Source: Polynucleobacter sp. MWH-UH35A
GTDB taxonomy: Bacteria; Pseudomonadota; Gammaproteobacteria; Burkholderiales; Burkholderiaceae
Length of the DNA stretch: 64,000 nt
Direction: 5' to 3'
Assembly (NCBI RefSeq): GCF_018687075.1
Contig: NZ_CP061285.1
Span: 868,001-932,000, forward strand
Below the pieces are notes generated by a model that saw only the letters and a list, made by a program, of their open reading frames with translations, ran no database searches and was not told the DNA's origin. The position numbers were made by a program, and so were the translations under genes. The stretch's first letter is position 1; every line of letters begins with the position of its first letter. This document shows, piece by piece, positions 1 through 10,662 of this stretch.

Positions 1-1127
<1,127 letters not shown>

Positions 1128-1164
1128 CTAGCTGGTTTAGATGGACGAAACCGGGTGTCGGTCT

Positions 1165-1261
1165 GATGTAACTCCCCACGCCAGCATTATCTGGATCGGG
1201 TTCTAGGGTCTTTCTCAGCGCCTTCAAGCAAAATCGCAATAAAGGGCACCCCTGTTTCATC
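1165..1261 (-). promoter_or_regulatory. TPP riboswitch (THI element) of thiC
   Basis: Read on the minus strand, this leader has the THI-box signature in order: GGGGTGCCC, then GGCGCTGAGA, ACCC, GAACCCGATCCAGATAATG and GCGTGGGGAGT. The ends can pair as P1, with GATG plus AAC at 1253-1261 facing GTT plus CATC at 1165-1172. The element ends about 47 bases before the thiC start codon. No strong U-tracted terminator follows it, so control of ribosome access is at least as likely as termination; that choice is inference. Confidence 0.93.
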
Positions 1262-1348
1262 CTTAAGGAGAATTTAACCACGAATTGGTTGTTTAGAGGG
1301 TGACAGCAGTTAAGCTAAGCGCCAACGAATCAATTGGCTTGAAATCAG

Positions 1349-2236
1349 TTATTTATTGCGCCGCAATATGAAGTCTGCAGTTACAAAAGCAGCATCAGAG
1401 GTGAACTCGTCAGCCAAAATTCTTGCAGCAGCTTCTGGAAGTGGGATTTCAATAAATCCACTGACTTCACCATCGTGATTGGTGGGGACAAAATTATCGG
1501 CGAGCTCTAAGTCATAAACGTAGAGCTGTTCATCATGAAAGCCTCTTCCTGGTATTGGACGACGCATATGAATGCGGCCTACAGGTTCAATCTGATCGGC
1601 AATCTGATCCGGGACGCCAGCCTCTTCCCAAAGTTCACGACGCGCACTGACCCAGGGTGTTTCGTCGGCAGTGATACCACCAGCGGCTAAGTTATCTAAC
1701 TTACCGGGGTCGGTAGGTTTCGTCTCGCTACGTCTGCCCAACCAAATCGTATTGCCTTGAGTGTAACCATTGATATGAGTTGCCATACTGCGAAAGCCAA
1801 AGGTGCGAAACGCAGCGCGCTCCATGCGAAAGTATTTATGACCGTTTTGATCAATCCATGCAAAATCTTCATTACGCCAGCCTGGAATAAATCCACCGAG
1901 ACGCATACGATTGGCCAATTGATACAGGCTGTTTGATAAATCCTTGGGCTTACTAATGCGAATAGTGAGTTTGTCATGACCCATTTCAATCAGCGGAATA
2001 GATTCTTTTTGCAATGACGTTTGCAAGTAGGATATGAACTCTGGATTGAGATGTCCAATTAGCTGGTCACCAAGCACGCCGCGGGATAAGTAAATTGGCA
2101 GGTAATCTGCTGGAGCAGGGCGCGCCGTATTCTGGAGCATTTCCTCAAGGGCGGCTAGCGTGCTGGTAGAAAGGCTGGACATGGCCCTAAGTGTAAGGGA
2201 AGTTAGGCTCCTGCGCCCTAAGTCAAGAGTCGCCAT
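1349..2236 (-). CDS. DUF4743-type Nudix hydrolase
   Basis: This is a Nudix hydrolase with an N-terminal DUF4743-like region (about residues 15-130) followed by a complete Nudix box: GGITADE, seven residues, then RELWEEAGV. Relatives of this architecture include the Nudix halves of eukaryotic Tnr3-type thiamine pyrophosphokinases and YJR142W, which remove damaged (oxidised) forms of thiamine diphosphate. It lies upstream of, and on the same strand as, riboswitch-controlled thiC, which suits a thiamine-related role, but the substrate here is inferred. The frame is open to 2308, but the extra leader looks non-coding. I chose the ATG at 2236; 2182 is an alternative, and neither has a strong Shine-Dalgarno. 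Confidence 0.85.
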   Translation of the reverse strand: MATLDLGRRSLTSLTLRAMSSLSTSTLAALEEMLQNTARPAPADYLPIYLSRGVLGDQLIGHLNPEFISYLQTSLQKESIPLIEMGHDKLTIRISKPKDLSNSLYQLANRMRLGGFIPGWRNEDFAWIDQNGHKYFRMERAAFRTFGFRSMATHINGYTQGNTIWLGRRSETKPTDPGKLDNLAAGGITADETPWVSARRELWEEAGVPDQIADQIEPVGRIHMRRPIPGRGFHDEQLYVYDLELADNFVPTNHDGEVSGFIEIPLPEAAARILADEFTSDAAFVTADFILRRNK

Positions 2237-2362
2237 AGCACATAATTTCAATTTGTATAAATAAAAATTTGTCAGAAAGTACGGAAAACAGAGGAATACT
2301 TCTTGCACACAAATTAGGCAAGCTAGGTCAACCTATACAAATCTGTGACTTACGAAAACTTT

Positions 2363-2392
2363 TGTGGATTTATCCACAAGGCCTGTGGATAA
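2363..2392. other. Cluster of DnaA-box-like sequences forming a hairpin
   Basis: Two perfect matches to the DnaA box TTATCCACA face each other: forward at 2370-2378 and reverse at 2384-2392, five bases apart. A degenerate third copy, TGTGGATTT, lies at 2363-2371. In RNA read from the minus strand the two perfect boxes form a 9-bp hairpin just after tRNA-Arg. The element could be a DnaA-binding or titration site, or simply the 3' hairpin of the tRNA transcript; it lacks a clear U-tract. No dnaA, dnaN or gyrB is in this window. Confidence 0.5.
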
Positions 2393-2407
2393 GTGGCAAG
2401 AATTTTT

Positions 2408-2482
2408 TGGTCCCGCCGACAGGAATCGAACCTGTATCCCACGCTTAGGAGGCATGTGCACTATCCATTGTGCTACGGCGAG
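2408..2482 (-). tRNA. tRNA-Arg (anticodon CCT)
   Basis: The minus strand folds as a cloverleaf. The acceptor CTCGCCG pairs with CGGCGGG, the D arm is GCAC/GTGC, the anticodon stem CATGC/GCGTG encloses loop CTCCTAA (anticodon CCT), and the T arm is ACAGG/CCTGT with a TTCGATT loop. The CCA end is encoded. The tRNA decodes the rare arginine codon AGG. It lies about 42 bases downstream of the CoA transferase/MFS operon on the same strand. Confidence 0.96.
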
Positions 2483-2523
2483 ATGCTAAAAAATATAAAG
2501 TGTGGTAGCGCAATTCTAATGAA

Positions 2524-2667
2524 TTACCAACCACAAAGCGCCCAAACTTGATTGGTTACTGCCACCATCATATCTGGTGCGAAGTACAGTGAAAAAACAA
2601 ACAGTAAAACAAACAACGCAAATCCGTAGGAAATGATTTTCCAGATGGATGTTTTTTTCTTAAGCAT
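2524..2667 (-). CDS. 47-residue membrane protein coupled to the MFS gene
   Basis: This short frame is a basic N-terminus (MLKKKTSIWK), then one hydrophobic segment of about 20 residues (IISYGFALFVLLFVFSLYF), then a short tail ending ALCGW. Its ATG lies inside the last codons of the upstream MFS gene: the two frames overlap by 8 bases in the ATGCTTAA arrangement typical of translational coupling. I do not recognise a family. It is probably a single-pass inner-membrane protein made with the transporter, either an accessory subunit or an unrelated small protein. The frame, overlap and topology are seen; the functional link is inferred. Confidence 0.65.
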   Translation of the reverse strand: MLKKKTSIWKIISYGFALFVLLFVFSLYFAPDMMVAVTNQVWALCGW

Positions 2668-3892
2668 TTGCTGCTCGATGAATAGCACGTTCTTTTACGG
2701 GAAGATTCACTAAGAAGGCAAATACACCTAGTCCAATAGCAATTTCCCAAACAATTAAATACGAACCTGTTTGATCAAACAAATAACCGCCTAAGAAGGC
2801 TCCGCAAAAACTACCCAGTTGATGCGAGAAAAAAATCAAACCAGAAAGCATTGTTAAATACTTAACCCCAAAAATTTGCGCCACGATGCCATTGGTAAGT
2901 GGAATGGTTGAGAGCCATAAGAATCCCATGATGGCTGCAAAGATGTAGGTGCTCATCGGCGATGGCGGCAGTAGTAAGAATGCCGTGATGGCAATTGATC
3001 GCCCTATATAAATTGCAGACAACAAATAGCGCTTCGGAAAGCGTTGTCCCAATATTCCGGAGCTATAGGTTCCAAAGATATTGAAGAGGCCGATTAAGGC
3101 CAGGGCAGTCGTGGCGACTACTGGCGCCCCAACAGCTGGATAGCTTGAGGAGAGGTCTTTTAGGTAGGGCGCCAAATGAACGGCAATAAACACCACCTGG
3201 AAGCCACAAACAAAATACCCTAGAGTTAGATAACGAAAGCTTGGATTGCTGATGGCTTCTTTTAATGCCTGCTTGATCGTCTGATCACCTAGGTTATGGT
3301 TGTGGGTGAAATTCTTTTCACGCAACATAAAAGCAGTTGGAATCATCAGGCTCGCCATTAATGCCAACATCAGAAGTGCATCTTGCGTGCCAAATATACT
3401 GAGCAATCCTTGTTCGGCGGGAATCATCAGAAATTGCCCAAACGAGCCAGCGGCAGCAGTAATGCCCATTGCCCAAACCCGTTTTTCCGGTGATACATTG
3501 CGACCCAAGATGCCATAAACCACGCTATAGGTCGTTGCAGTTTGCGCCAAACCAATGAGCAATCCACCGGCTAGGGTGAAGTTCATCACGTCGGTAGAAA
3601 TGGCCATGCCTGCTAAACCCAGGGCGTACAAAATGCCGCCGGCAACCATAATTTTGAATGCCCCGTAACGATCAGCCAGCGCTCCAGTGATTGGTTGCAC
3701 AGCTCCCCAGATCAGATTCTGAAGGGCAATCGTCAGCGCAAAGGTTTCTCGACCCCAACCATTGGCTGAGGTAATGGGTAAATTAAAGAGTCCAAAGCCA
3801 TGACGAATGCCCATAGACAGCGTGACCATGAGTCCGCCATAGATGAGGACATCCTTGATAGAAAGCCCTGCTTTGGAAGTGAGCGTGGTCAT
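2660..3892 (-). CDS. MFS transporter, monocarboxylate/oxalate-formate-like
   Basis: This 410-residue inner-membrane protein has about twelve hydrophobic segments and a loop motif (GALADRYG, about residues 70-77) between helices 2 and 3 typical of the major facilitator superfamily. Overall it resembles the oxalate/formate and monocarboxylate branch. It starts 3 bases after the stop of a family III CoA transferase and overlaps a 47-residue membrane protein at its 3' end, so the three form one operon. The pairing suggests uptake of an organic acid that the transferase then activates as a CoA thioester. The substrate cannot be read from sequence. Confidence 0.85.
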   Translation of the reverse strand: MTTLTSKAGLSIKDVLIYGGLMVTLSMGIRHGFGLFNLPITSANGWGRETFALTIALQNLIWGAVQPITGALADRYGAFKIMVAGGILYALGLAGMAISTDVMNFTLAGGLLIGLAQTATTYSVVYGILGRNVSPEKRVWAMGITAAAGSFGQFLMIPAEQGLLSIFGTQDALLMLALMASLMIPTAFMLREKNFTHNHNLGDQTIKQALKEAISNPSFRYLTLGYFVCGFQVVFIAVHLAPYLKDLSSSYPAVGAPVVATTALALIGLFNIFGTYSSGILGQRFPKRYLLSAIYIGRSIAITAFLLLPPSPMSTYIFAAIMGFLWLSTIPLTNGIVAQIFGVKYLTMLSGLIFFSHQLGSFCGAFLGGYLFDQTGSYLIVWEIAIGLGVFAFLVNLPVKERAIHRAANA

Positions 3893-3895
3893 GGT

Positions 3896-5116
3896 TTAAA
3901 TAACTCCCTTGATGCGCAGCTCTTCTATTGTTTTGTTATCCAATTTGAGGCGCTCATGCAGGATCTCTTGTGTATGCTGGCCCAGAGTGGGCGGCGCCAT
4001 GCGTACTTCTGTTGGCGTCTTCGATAAACGCATCGGGCTTGCAACCAGCTTCATGTTGCCCACCGTTGGATGGGGAACATGAATTTGTACGCCGCGATGA
4101 ATGACTTGCTCATTATCAAAAACTTCTTTGAAGTTATTGATTGGCCCGCAAGGAACATTAGCTTTCTCAAGCAATTCAATCCATTCACCTTTGGTCTTCT
4201 TGCGAGTCATTTGTTCTAAAAGCGGAATCAGTTGCTTACGATGTTCTACGCGTTGAGGGTTGCTTACAAAGCGTGGGTCATCCGCCAGCTGAGACTCGCC
4301 ACCCGCGGTCACAAAATGTCGGAATTGGCCATCGTTGCCTGCAGCTACAATCATCCAGCCATCTGAAGTCGGGAAGGTTTGATAGGGAACAATAATTGGT
4401 GAGGCGTTACCCCAACGCTTTGGCACTTCACCAGAGGTTAGGTATGCGCTAGATACATTAGCCATTACGGCGATTTGTGTATCTAAAAGCGACATGTCAA
4501 TGTATTGACCTTCGCCCGTGTGGTCACGATGAACGATGGCTGCAAGAATAGCGGTGCTGGCATACATGCCAGTAAAGATGTCCGCGATTGCAACACCAGA
4601 CTTTTGTGGGCTGGCACCTTCAAAGTCTTGCGCTTCACCAGTCACACTCATGAAGCCGCCCATACCTTGAATAATGAAATCGTAGCCAGGACGGTGAGCG
4701 TAAGGTCCGGTTTGCCCAAACCCTGTAATTGAGCAATAGACTAGGTCTGACTTCACTTTTTTAAGGCTCTCATAATCAAGCCCGTATTTAGCGAGATCTC
4801 CTACTTTGTAGTTCTCGATAACAACATCAGACTCCGCTGCCAGCTTACGGATGAGTTCTTGCCCCTCAGGCTTGGCAATGTCAACGGTAATGGAGCGCTT
4901 ATTGCGATTAATGCAAATAAAATAGGCAGATTCAGCTGTTTCCAGGCCATTGGCGTCTTTGGCAAAGGGAGGGCCCCAATGGCGGGTGTCGTCCCCAACC
5001 CCTGGTCTTTCGACTTTGATGACATCCGCTCCTAAATCCGCTAGATTTTGAGCGCACCAAGGACCAGCCAAGACTCGGCTAAGGTCTAAAACGCGAATAT
5101 GACTTAAGGCTCCCAT
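3896..5116 (-). CDS. Family III CoA transferase (CaiB/BaiF type)
   Basis: This cytosolic enzyme of 406 residues moves CoA between carboxylic acids. The family signature at the N-terminus is clear (LDLSRVLAGPWCAQNLADLG), as are RNKRSITVDI and the stretch VAIADIFTGM, whose Asp (about residue 179) aligns with the catalytic aspartate of formyl-CoA transferase. Length is normal for the family. It is first in an operon with an MFS carrier and a tiny membrane protein. CaiB/BaiF members act on formate, carnitine, mesaconate, succinate and others, so the substrate is open; the neighbour points to an imported carboxylate. Confidence 0.88.
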   Translation of the reverse strand: MGALSHIRVLDLSRVLAGPWCAQNLADLGADVIKVERPGVGDDTRHWGPPFAKDANGLETAESAYFICINRNKRSITVDIAKPEGQELIRKLAAESDVVIENYKVGDLAKYGLDYESLKKVKSDLVYCSITGFGQTGPYAHRPGYDFIIQGMGGFMSVTGEAQDFEGASPQKSGVAIADIFTGMYASTAILAAIVHRDHTGEGQYIDMSLLDTQIAVMANVSSAYLTSGEVPKRWGNASPIIVPYQTFPTSDGWMIVAAGNDGQFRHFVTAGGESQLADDPRFVSNPQRVEHRKQLIPLLEQMTRKKTKGEWIELLEKANVPCGPINNFKEVFDNEQVIHRGVQIHVPHPTVGNMKLVASPMRLSKTPTEVRMAPPTLGQHTQEILHERLKLDNKTIEELRIKGVI

Positions 5117-5181
5117 CCCCTAATTTTGGCATGGATGACAGGGGAATTCCTGAAAAATTCGGTCTAGATCTCAGACATGAC

Positions 5182-5187
5182 TACAAT
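5182..5187 (+). promoter_or_regulatory. Candidate -10 box for parE
   Basis: TACAAT lies 8 bases before the parE ATG in an otherwise gene-free 79-bp gap between divergent genes. If it is a sigma-70 -10 box, transcription would begin within a base or two of the start codon. No good -35 is seen at 16-18 bp. Confidence 0.35.
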
Positions 5188-5195
5188 TTGCGCGC

Positions 5196-7184
5196 ATGGC
5201 TACCCGTAAAACATCCGAATACAGCGAATCGTCGATTCAGGTCCTAAAAGGACTAGAACCAGTCCGTCAGCGGCCTGGAATGTATACCCGTACTGACAAT
5301 CCGCTCCACATCATTCAGGAGGTTCTCGATAATGCCTCCGATGAGGCCTTAGGAGGATTTGGCAAACAAATCATCGTCACCATGCATACCGATGGTAGTG
5401 TCAGCGTCGAAGATGATGGCCGTGGCATTCCAGTTGGGATGCATCCTACTGAAAAGTTACCGGTAGTTGAGATTGTTTTTACCCAGCTGCATGCTGGTGG
5501 TAAGTTTGAAAAAGGCACGGGTGGTGCATATGCATTCTCTGGTGGCTTGCATGGTGTTGGCGTTTCTGTAACCAACGCTTTATCTAAGAGATTAGAAGTT
5601 ACTGTTTGGCGCGATGGCCAAATGTCAACATTGACCTTTGCCGATGGCAAGGTAATTGAAAAACTAAAATCGATTGCCGCTTCAAAAGAAGATAAATCAC
5701 ACGGCACGCGTGTTCGCGCTTGGCCTGATGGTAAGTACTTTGATAGCTCAGTTATTCCAATGCCGGAGCTCATCCGCTTATTGCGTTCTAAAGCTGTTTT
5801 GTTGCCTGGCGTAAAGGTAACCCTGATTCAAGAAAAAACGGGTGATACCCAGACTTGGCAATACGCACAAGGTTTGCGTGGCTATTTAAATGAAGCAATT
5901 GCACAAGCAGGCCATGGCGCAGAGGTAATTCCCCCATTTGAGGGTGAGCAATACGCTACTGGTAGCGGTGATGATGATTCCTTCGCTGAAGGTGAGGGCG
6001 CAGCTTGGGTTGTTTGCTGGACTGAAGATGGTGCGCCAGTGCGCGAGAGTTATGTGAACTTGATACCAACGCCAGCGGGCGGTACACATGAAAGTGGTTT
6101 GCGTGAAGGTCTATTTAATGCTGTCAAAGGCTTTATAGAAATGCATGCATTACAACCCAAAGGTGTGAAGCTGATGCCTGAAGACGTATTTGCACGCGCT
6201 TCCTTTATTTTGTCTGCCAAAGTACTGGATCCACAGTTTCAGGGTCAGATTAAAGAGCGACTTAATTCACGTGATGCAGTGCGCTTAGTTTCGGGTTACG
6301 CAAAATCTGCACTAGAGCTTTGGTTAAACCAGCACGTGGATTACGGTCGTAAGTTAGCAGACCTAGTGATTAAGCAGGCCCAAGCCAGAACCCGCGCAGG
6401 CCAAAAGGTTGAGAAGAAGAAATCATCTGGTGTGGCGGTGCTTCCAGGAAAACTCACGGATTGTGAGAGCCAAGATATCAGCATGAATGAAATCTTCCTG
6501 GTGGAGGGCGATTCTGCGGGCGGCTCAGCCAAAATGGGTCGCAATAAGGAATATCAAGCCATTCTCCCGTTGCGCGGCAAGGTGCTCAATACCTGGGAAG
6601 CGGAGCGTGATCGCTTATTTGCTAATAATGAGGTGCATGACATTGCAGTAGCGATTGGCGTTGATCCACATGGTCCGAATGACAGCCCAGATCTTTCTAA
6701 TTTGCGCTATGGCAAAGTTTGCATTCTTTCGGATGCGGACGTTGATGGCGCACATATTCAGGTATTGCTGCTCACTCTTTTTTATAAACACTTTCCTAAG
6801 TTGATTGAGTTAGGTCACGTACACATTTCGAGACCACCTCTATTTAGAGTGGATGCGCCAGCACGTGGCAAGAAACCAGCCCAGAAGATCTACGCGCTTG
6901 ACGCTAACGAGCTACAGGCGATTGAAGATAAGTTGCGTAAGGATGGTGTTAAAGAAACAGCATGGCAGATTTCCCGCTTTAAAGGCTTGGGAGAGATGAG
7001 TGCAGAACAGCTTTGGGATACCACTTTAAATCCAGATACTCGACGCTTACTACCGGTAACGCTTGGCGCTTGGACTGAAGACGAAACATTTAAAACAATG
7101 GATATGTTGATGGGTAAATCTGAATCTGGCGCACGTCGCGATTGGCTTGAAGAACGCGGCAATGAAGTGGAGGCAGATATCTAA
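5196..7184 (+). CDS. parE: DNA topoisomerase IV subunit B
   Basis: ParE is the ATPase subunit of topoisomerase IV, which decatenates daughter chromosomes. It has the GHKL ATPase region ([31 protein letters not shown]), a transducer, and a TOPRIM domain with [10 protein letters not shown] starting near residue 437 and DADVDGAHI. At 662 residues it has the ParE rather than GyrB layout. No Shine-Dalgarno is obvious before the ATG, and a -10-like box lies only 8 bases upstream. Its stop codon overlaps the parC start (TAATG), so the two subunits should be made together. Confidence 0.96.
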   Translation: MATRKTSEYSESSIQVLKGLEPVRQRPGMYTRTDNPLHIIQEVLDNASDEALGGFGKQIIVTMHTDGSVSVEDDGRGIPVGMHPTEKLPVVEIVFTQLHAGGKFEKGTGGAYAFSGGLHGVGVSVTNALSKRLEVTVWRDGQMSTLTFADGKVIEKLKSIAASKEDKSHGTRVRAWPDGKYFDSSVIPMPELIRLLRSKAVLLPGVKVTLIQEKTGDTQTWQYAQGLRGYLNEAIAQAGHGAEVIPPFEGEQYATGSGDDDSFAEGEGAAWVVCWTEDGAPVRESYVNLIPTPAGGTHESGLREGLFNAVKGFIEMHALQPKGVKLMPEDVFARASFILSAKVLDPQFQGQIKERLNSRDAVRLVSGYAKSALELWLNQHVDYGRKLADLVIKQAQARTRAGQKVEKKKSSGVAVLPGKLTDCESQDISMNEIFLVEGDSAGGSAKMGRNKEYQAILPLRGKVLNTWEAERDRLFANNEVHDIAVAIGVDPHGPNDSPDLSNLRYGKVCILSDADVDGAHIQVLLLTLFYKHFPKLIELGHVHISRPPLFRVDAPARGKKPAQKIYALDANELQAIEDKLRKDGVKETAWQISRFKGLGEMSAEQLWDTTLNPDTRRLLPVTLGAWTEDETFKTMDMLMGKSESGARRDWLEERGNEVEADI

Positions 7185-9634
7185 TGGCAACCAAAAAGAC
7201 TCCTGGGAAAAATGCACCAGCAGAGCAAGCGGATCTATTTTCAAGTCCAGTAGAGGAAATGGAAGTAGTTGAAGTCAACGAGGCTTCAGCCAAAGTTGCG
7301 TCTTCTGATGGCGGTTCCGGCACTCATGATCCTAAAACCGTTGAATTAAATGAGGACGGTAAAGACAGTCTAACCCTTGCAGTATATGCAGAGCGCGCTT
7401 ATTTAGATTACGCCATTAGCGTAGTCAAAGGTCGTGCGTTACCTGATGTATCAGATGGTCAAAAGCCTGTACAGCGCCGTATCTTGTTCTCCATGAGCGA
7501 AATGGGCTTACGTGCCGATGCCAAGCCCGTAAAGAGTGCTCGGGTTGTGGGCGATGTCCTCGGTAAGTTCCATCCGCATGGTGACCAGTCCGCTTACGAT
7601 GCTTTGGTTCGTTTAGCCCAAAGCTTCTCATTGCGTTATCCGTTAATTGATGGCCAAGGTAACTTTGGCTCCCGCGATGGTGATGGCGCAGCAGCAATGC
7701 GTTATACCGAGGCACGCCTTACCAAGATTGCTAGCTTATTGTTGAGCGAGATCGATGAAGGTACGGTAGATTTTGCGCCCAACTATGATGGCTCATTCCA
7801 GGAGCCTAAATTATTGCCAGCTCGTTTGCCATTTGTATTGCTTAATGGTGCGTCTGGTATTGCTGTAGGTATGGCAACGGAGATTCCTTCACACAATTTG
7901 CGTGAAGTCGCTACTGCTGCTGTTGCTTTAATGAAGTCTCCAAAGATCAGTACGGCAGAATTACTAGAGATCATGCCTGGACCTGACTATCCCGGTGGCG
8001 GTCAAATTATTTCTTCAGCAGCAGAAATCGCCCAGATTTATGAGGCAGGGCGTGGCAGCATTAAAGTGCGCGCACGTTGGTCGGTTGAAGAATTGGCTCG
8101 TGGTCAATGGCAAGTTGTCGTCAATGAGTTGCCGCCAGCCACTTCTTCTCAGCGAGTTTTGCAAGAGATTGAAGAGATCACTAATCCCAAGGTAAAGGTT
8201 GGCAAGAAGACCTTAACTCCTGAGCAAAATAACCTGAAGTCGACTCTTCTCAATGTGCTCGATGGGGTTCGGGATGAATCCAGCAAGGATGCTGCAGTGC
8301 GTTTGGTATTTGAGCCTAAGAGCAAAAATATTGATGTAAACGAGTTTGTTAACCTCTTATTGGCACACACATCATTAGAGTCCAATGCGCCGATGAATTT
8401 GGTGATGATTGGCAATGATGGTCGTCCGCGTCAAAAAGGTCTCAAAGAAATCCTGTCCGAATGGATTGCCTTTAGGGTGACCACGGTTACGCGCAGAACC
8501 CAACATCGCTTGGGTAAAGTCAAAGACCGCATGCACATATTGGAAGGGCGCTTAACCGTACTTCTGAATATTGATAAGGTTATCAAGATCATTCGCAATA
8601 GTGATGAACCTAAAGCTGATCTGATTAAAGAATTCAAGCTAAGCGATCGCCAAGCTGAAGATATTTTGGATATTCGTTTGCGTCAGTTAGCTCGCCTAGA
8701 GGGCATCAAGATTGAGCAAGAGCTTAAAGAGCTTAAAGCTGAGCGTGATGACTTAGAAGGTTTATTGCAGAGTGATGCCGTCTTGCGTAAGCGCATCATC
8801 AAAGAAATTGAATCCGATATGAAGGATTTCGGTGATGATCGCCGTACCCTCATACAAGAAGATAAACGTGCTGTTGCTGAGACTAAGGTCATAGATGAGC
8901 CTGTCACAGTGATCGTTTCGCAAAAAGGCTGGGTACGTGTGCGTCAAGGACACGAGCATGATGCAACTCAGTTCGGCTTCAAGGCGGGCGATGCTTTATA
9001 TGCAACCTTTGAAGTTAGGACAGTAGACGTCATTCAGGGTTTTGGTAGTGATGGACGTGTGTATACCGTACCTGTTAGCGAGTTACCGGGCGCACGTGGT
9101 GACGGTTCTCCATTAACCAGTTTTGTGAACTTGGCTGCTGGATCACAAATGGTTGCGTATTACGCTGGTCAATCGGATGATTTGGTGTTGCTTTCTACCA
9201 AAGCAGGTTTTGGTTTCTTGGCTAATGTAGCTGATATGACTACGCGCAACAAAGCAGGTAAATCATTCTTAAGCATGGATGCCAAGGTTCCTGGTAATGC
9301 CCCTCTGGGTGCGGCCAAAGTGATGCCCGGAATGAAGCAAGTTGCTTGTTTGTCAGAAGCTTCGAAATTGTTGGTCTTCCCGCTGGATGAGCTCAAACGC
9401 TTGCCAACTGGCGGTAAGGGTGTGATTCTGATGGGTCTAGATGATAAAGAGTACTTGGCATCAGCTATTGCTGTAGGTTCCGATGGTGCGACGTATTCAG
9501 GTGCTGGTCGTGCTGGTAAGCCAACCGAACTTAGCTTAGATGCTAAAACCTTAAAGTCATTTGCAGGTAATCGCGCACGTAAAGGCCACTTTGTCGAACC
9601 CCGCTTGAAAGATGGCAAGCTAAAAGCCAACTAA
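7184..9634 (+). CDS. parC: DNA topoisomerase IV subunit A
   Basis: ParC is the strand-breaking subunit of topoisomerase IV. The catalytic tyrosine is Tyr174 in AAMRYTEAR, and the breakage-reunion core and C-terminal beta-pinwheel follow to residue 816. Compared with E. coli ParC, where the tyrosine is residue 120, this protein has about 55 extra N-terminal residues, rich in acidic and small residues and probably disordered. That tail contains QADLF at residues 15-19, which resembles a sliding-clamp-binding pentapeptide. The start overlaps the parE stop by one base. A hairpin with T-tract spans the stop codon. Confidence 0.96.
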   Translation: MATKKTPGKNAPAEQADLFSSPVEEMEVVEVNEASAKVASSDGGSGTHDPKTVELNEDGKDSLTLAVYAERAYLDYAISVVKGRALPDVSDGQKPVQRRILFSMSEMGLRADAKPVKSARVVGDVLGKFHPHGDQSAYDALVRLAQSFSLRYPLIDGQGNFGSRDGDGAAAMRYTEARLTKIASLLLSEIDEGTVDFAPNYDGSFQEPKLLPARLPFVLLNGASGIAVGMATEIPSHNLREVATAAVALMKSPKISTAELLEIMPGPDYPGGGQIISSAAEIAQIYEAGRGSIKVRARWSVEELARGQWQVVVNELPPATSSQRVLQEIEEITNPKVKVGKKTLTPEQNNLKSTLLNVLDGVRDESSKDAAVRLVFEPKSKNIDVNEFVNLLLAHTSLESNAPMNLVMIGNDGRPRQKGLKEILSEWIAFRVTTVTRRTQHRLGKVKDRMHILEGRLTVLLNIDKVIKIIRNSDEPKADLIKEFKLSDRQAEDILDIRLRQLARLEGIKIEQELKELKAERDDLEGLLQSDAVLRKRIIKEIESDMKDFGDDRRTLIQEDKRAVAETKVIDEPVTVIVSQKGWVRVRQGHEHDATQFGFKAGDALYATFEVRTVDVIQGFGSDGRVYTVPVSELPGARGDGSPLTSFVNLAAGSQMVAYYAGQSDDLVLLSTKAGFGFLANVADMTTRNKAGKSFLSMDAKVPGNAPLGAAKVMPGMKQVACLSEASKLLVFPLDELKRLPTGGKGVILMGLDDKEYLASAIAVGSDGATYSGAGRAGKPTELSLDAKTLKSFAGNRARKGHFVEPRLKDGKLKAN

Positions 9635-9653
9635 GTTGGCTGGCTTAATTTTT
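9617..9653 (+). terminator. Terminator overlapping the parC stop
   Basis: AGCCAAC (9625-9631) pairs with GTTGGCT (9635-9641) around the stop codon, with a possible outer AAGC/GCTT extension, followed by TTAATTTTT. It also overlaps the end of the convergent xdhC-like gene. Confidence 0.7.
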
Positions 9654-10604
9654 CTTCGGAATACTTAAGCCATATTTCACCGCAATCACTTCTGCCAGAA
9701 TCGAAACAGCGATTTCTGGTGGAGTGAGGGCGCCAATATATAGCCCAACAGGGCCATGTAATTTATCCACCTGTTCTTGAGTGACATCAAATTCCAGTAA
9801 GCGCTCCTTGCGCTTCTGTGTATTTTTGCGGCTTCCTAATGCACCCACATAAAAAGCTGGCGACTTCAAGGCTTCCATCAACGCCATGTCGTCGAGCTTG
9901 GGATCATGTGTGAGAGCAACAACGGCCGTATGAGAATCTACGCCAATGTCCAATAAGACATCATCTGGCATGCCTTGAACAAAGGTAATGTCAGTGCGAT
10001 TGAGGCCTTCCGCATATTCTTCACGGGGGTCAATCACAATAACCTCAAAGTCGGATGCCAATGCAAAATCTGCCGTATATAAGGAAAGTTGACCTGCGCC
10101 AATAATCACCATGCGCCAACGCGGACCATAGGTGGTTTGCATAAGCTCTTCCGTACAAGCAAATTCATCATTACGATTACCTGAGGTGAGGGTGGACTTG
10201 CCTGTAGATAGGCTCACAGAGCGACGGATTATTTGATGGGCGCTAATTTCCCGCAGTAATGTTTCCAATACCGCCAATTCGGGTCTAGGCTCCACCAATA
10301 GTCGTAAAGTTCCCCCGCAAGGCAAACCAAAGCGCGCCGCTTCTTGTTGCGTTACTCCATAGACCACCATTTCAGGGGTGTCGCGCGTGAGAATTTCGGT
10401 TTGCACTCTACGGATCAAGTCGTCTTCAACACAGCCCCCTGAAACGGAGCCCGAAACCTGGCCATCAGCACGGATGGCAAGCCATGAGCCCACTGGACGG
10501 GGGGCTGAGCCCCATGTCTGCACAACAGTTGCAATGGCAACGGACTGACCCGATTGGAGCCATTCAACGGCAGACTTGAGGACGCTTAAATCAGTGCTAT
10601 TCAT
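9645..10604 (-). CDS. XdhC/CoxI-family molybdoenzyme maturation protein
   Basis: XdhC proteins bind molybdenum cofactor and guide its sulfuration and insertion into xanthine-dehydrogenase-type enzymes in the cytosol. The protein has the N-terminal XdhC/CoxI domain (VSGSVSGGCVEDD, Cys58, then PCGGTLRLLVEP) and a C-terminal Rossmann domain (VIGAGQLS-like start, DPREEYAEG, LTHDPKLDD, GALGSRKN). It is divergent from the MocA-like gene with 58 bp between the starts. No xanthine-dehydrogenase structural gene is in the window, so its client must be encoded elsewhere. It could serve a CO-dehydrogenase-like or other XDH-family enzyme. Confidence 0.88.
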   Translation of the reverse strand: MNSTDLSVLKSAVEWLQSGQSVAIATVVQTWGSAPRPVGSWLAIRADGQVSGSVSGGCVEDDLIRRVQTEILTRDTPEMVVYGVTQQEAARFGLPCGGTLRLLVEPRPELAVLETLLREISAHQIIRRSVSLSTGKSTLTSGNRNDEFACTEELMQTTYGPRWRMVIIGAGQLSLYTADFALASDFEVIVIDPREEYAEGLNRTDITFVQGMPDDVLLDIGVDSHTAVVALTHDPKLDDMALMEALKSPAFYVGALGSRKNTQKRKERLLEFDVTQEQVDKLHGPVGLYIGALTPPEIAVSILAEVIAVKYGLSIPKKN

Positions 10605-10662
10605 ACGTTTTTTCTTCTACGTTTTCTTTGAATACTATTAATAACTATTTATTATCACTCTA

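Noticed and set aside
2363-2392. Main chromosomal replication origin
   Set aside because: Two DnaA boxes are too few, and dnaA, dnaN and gyrB are absent; reported only as a DnaA-box-like element.
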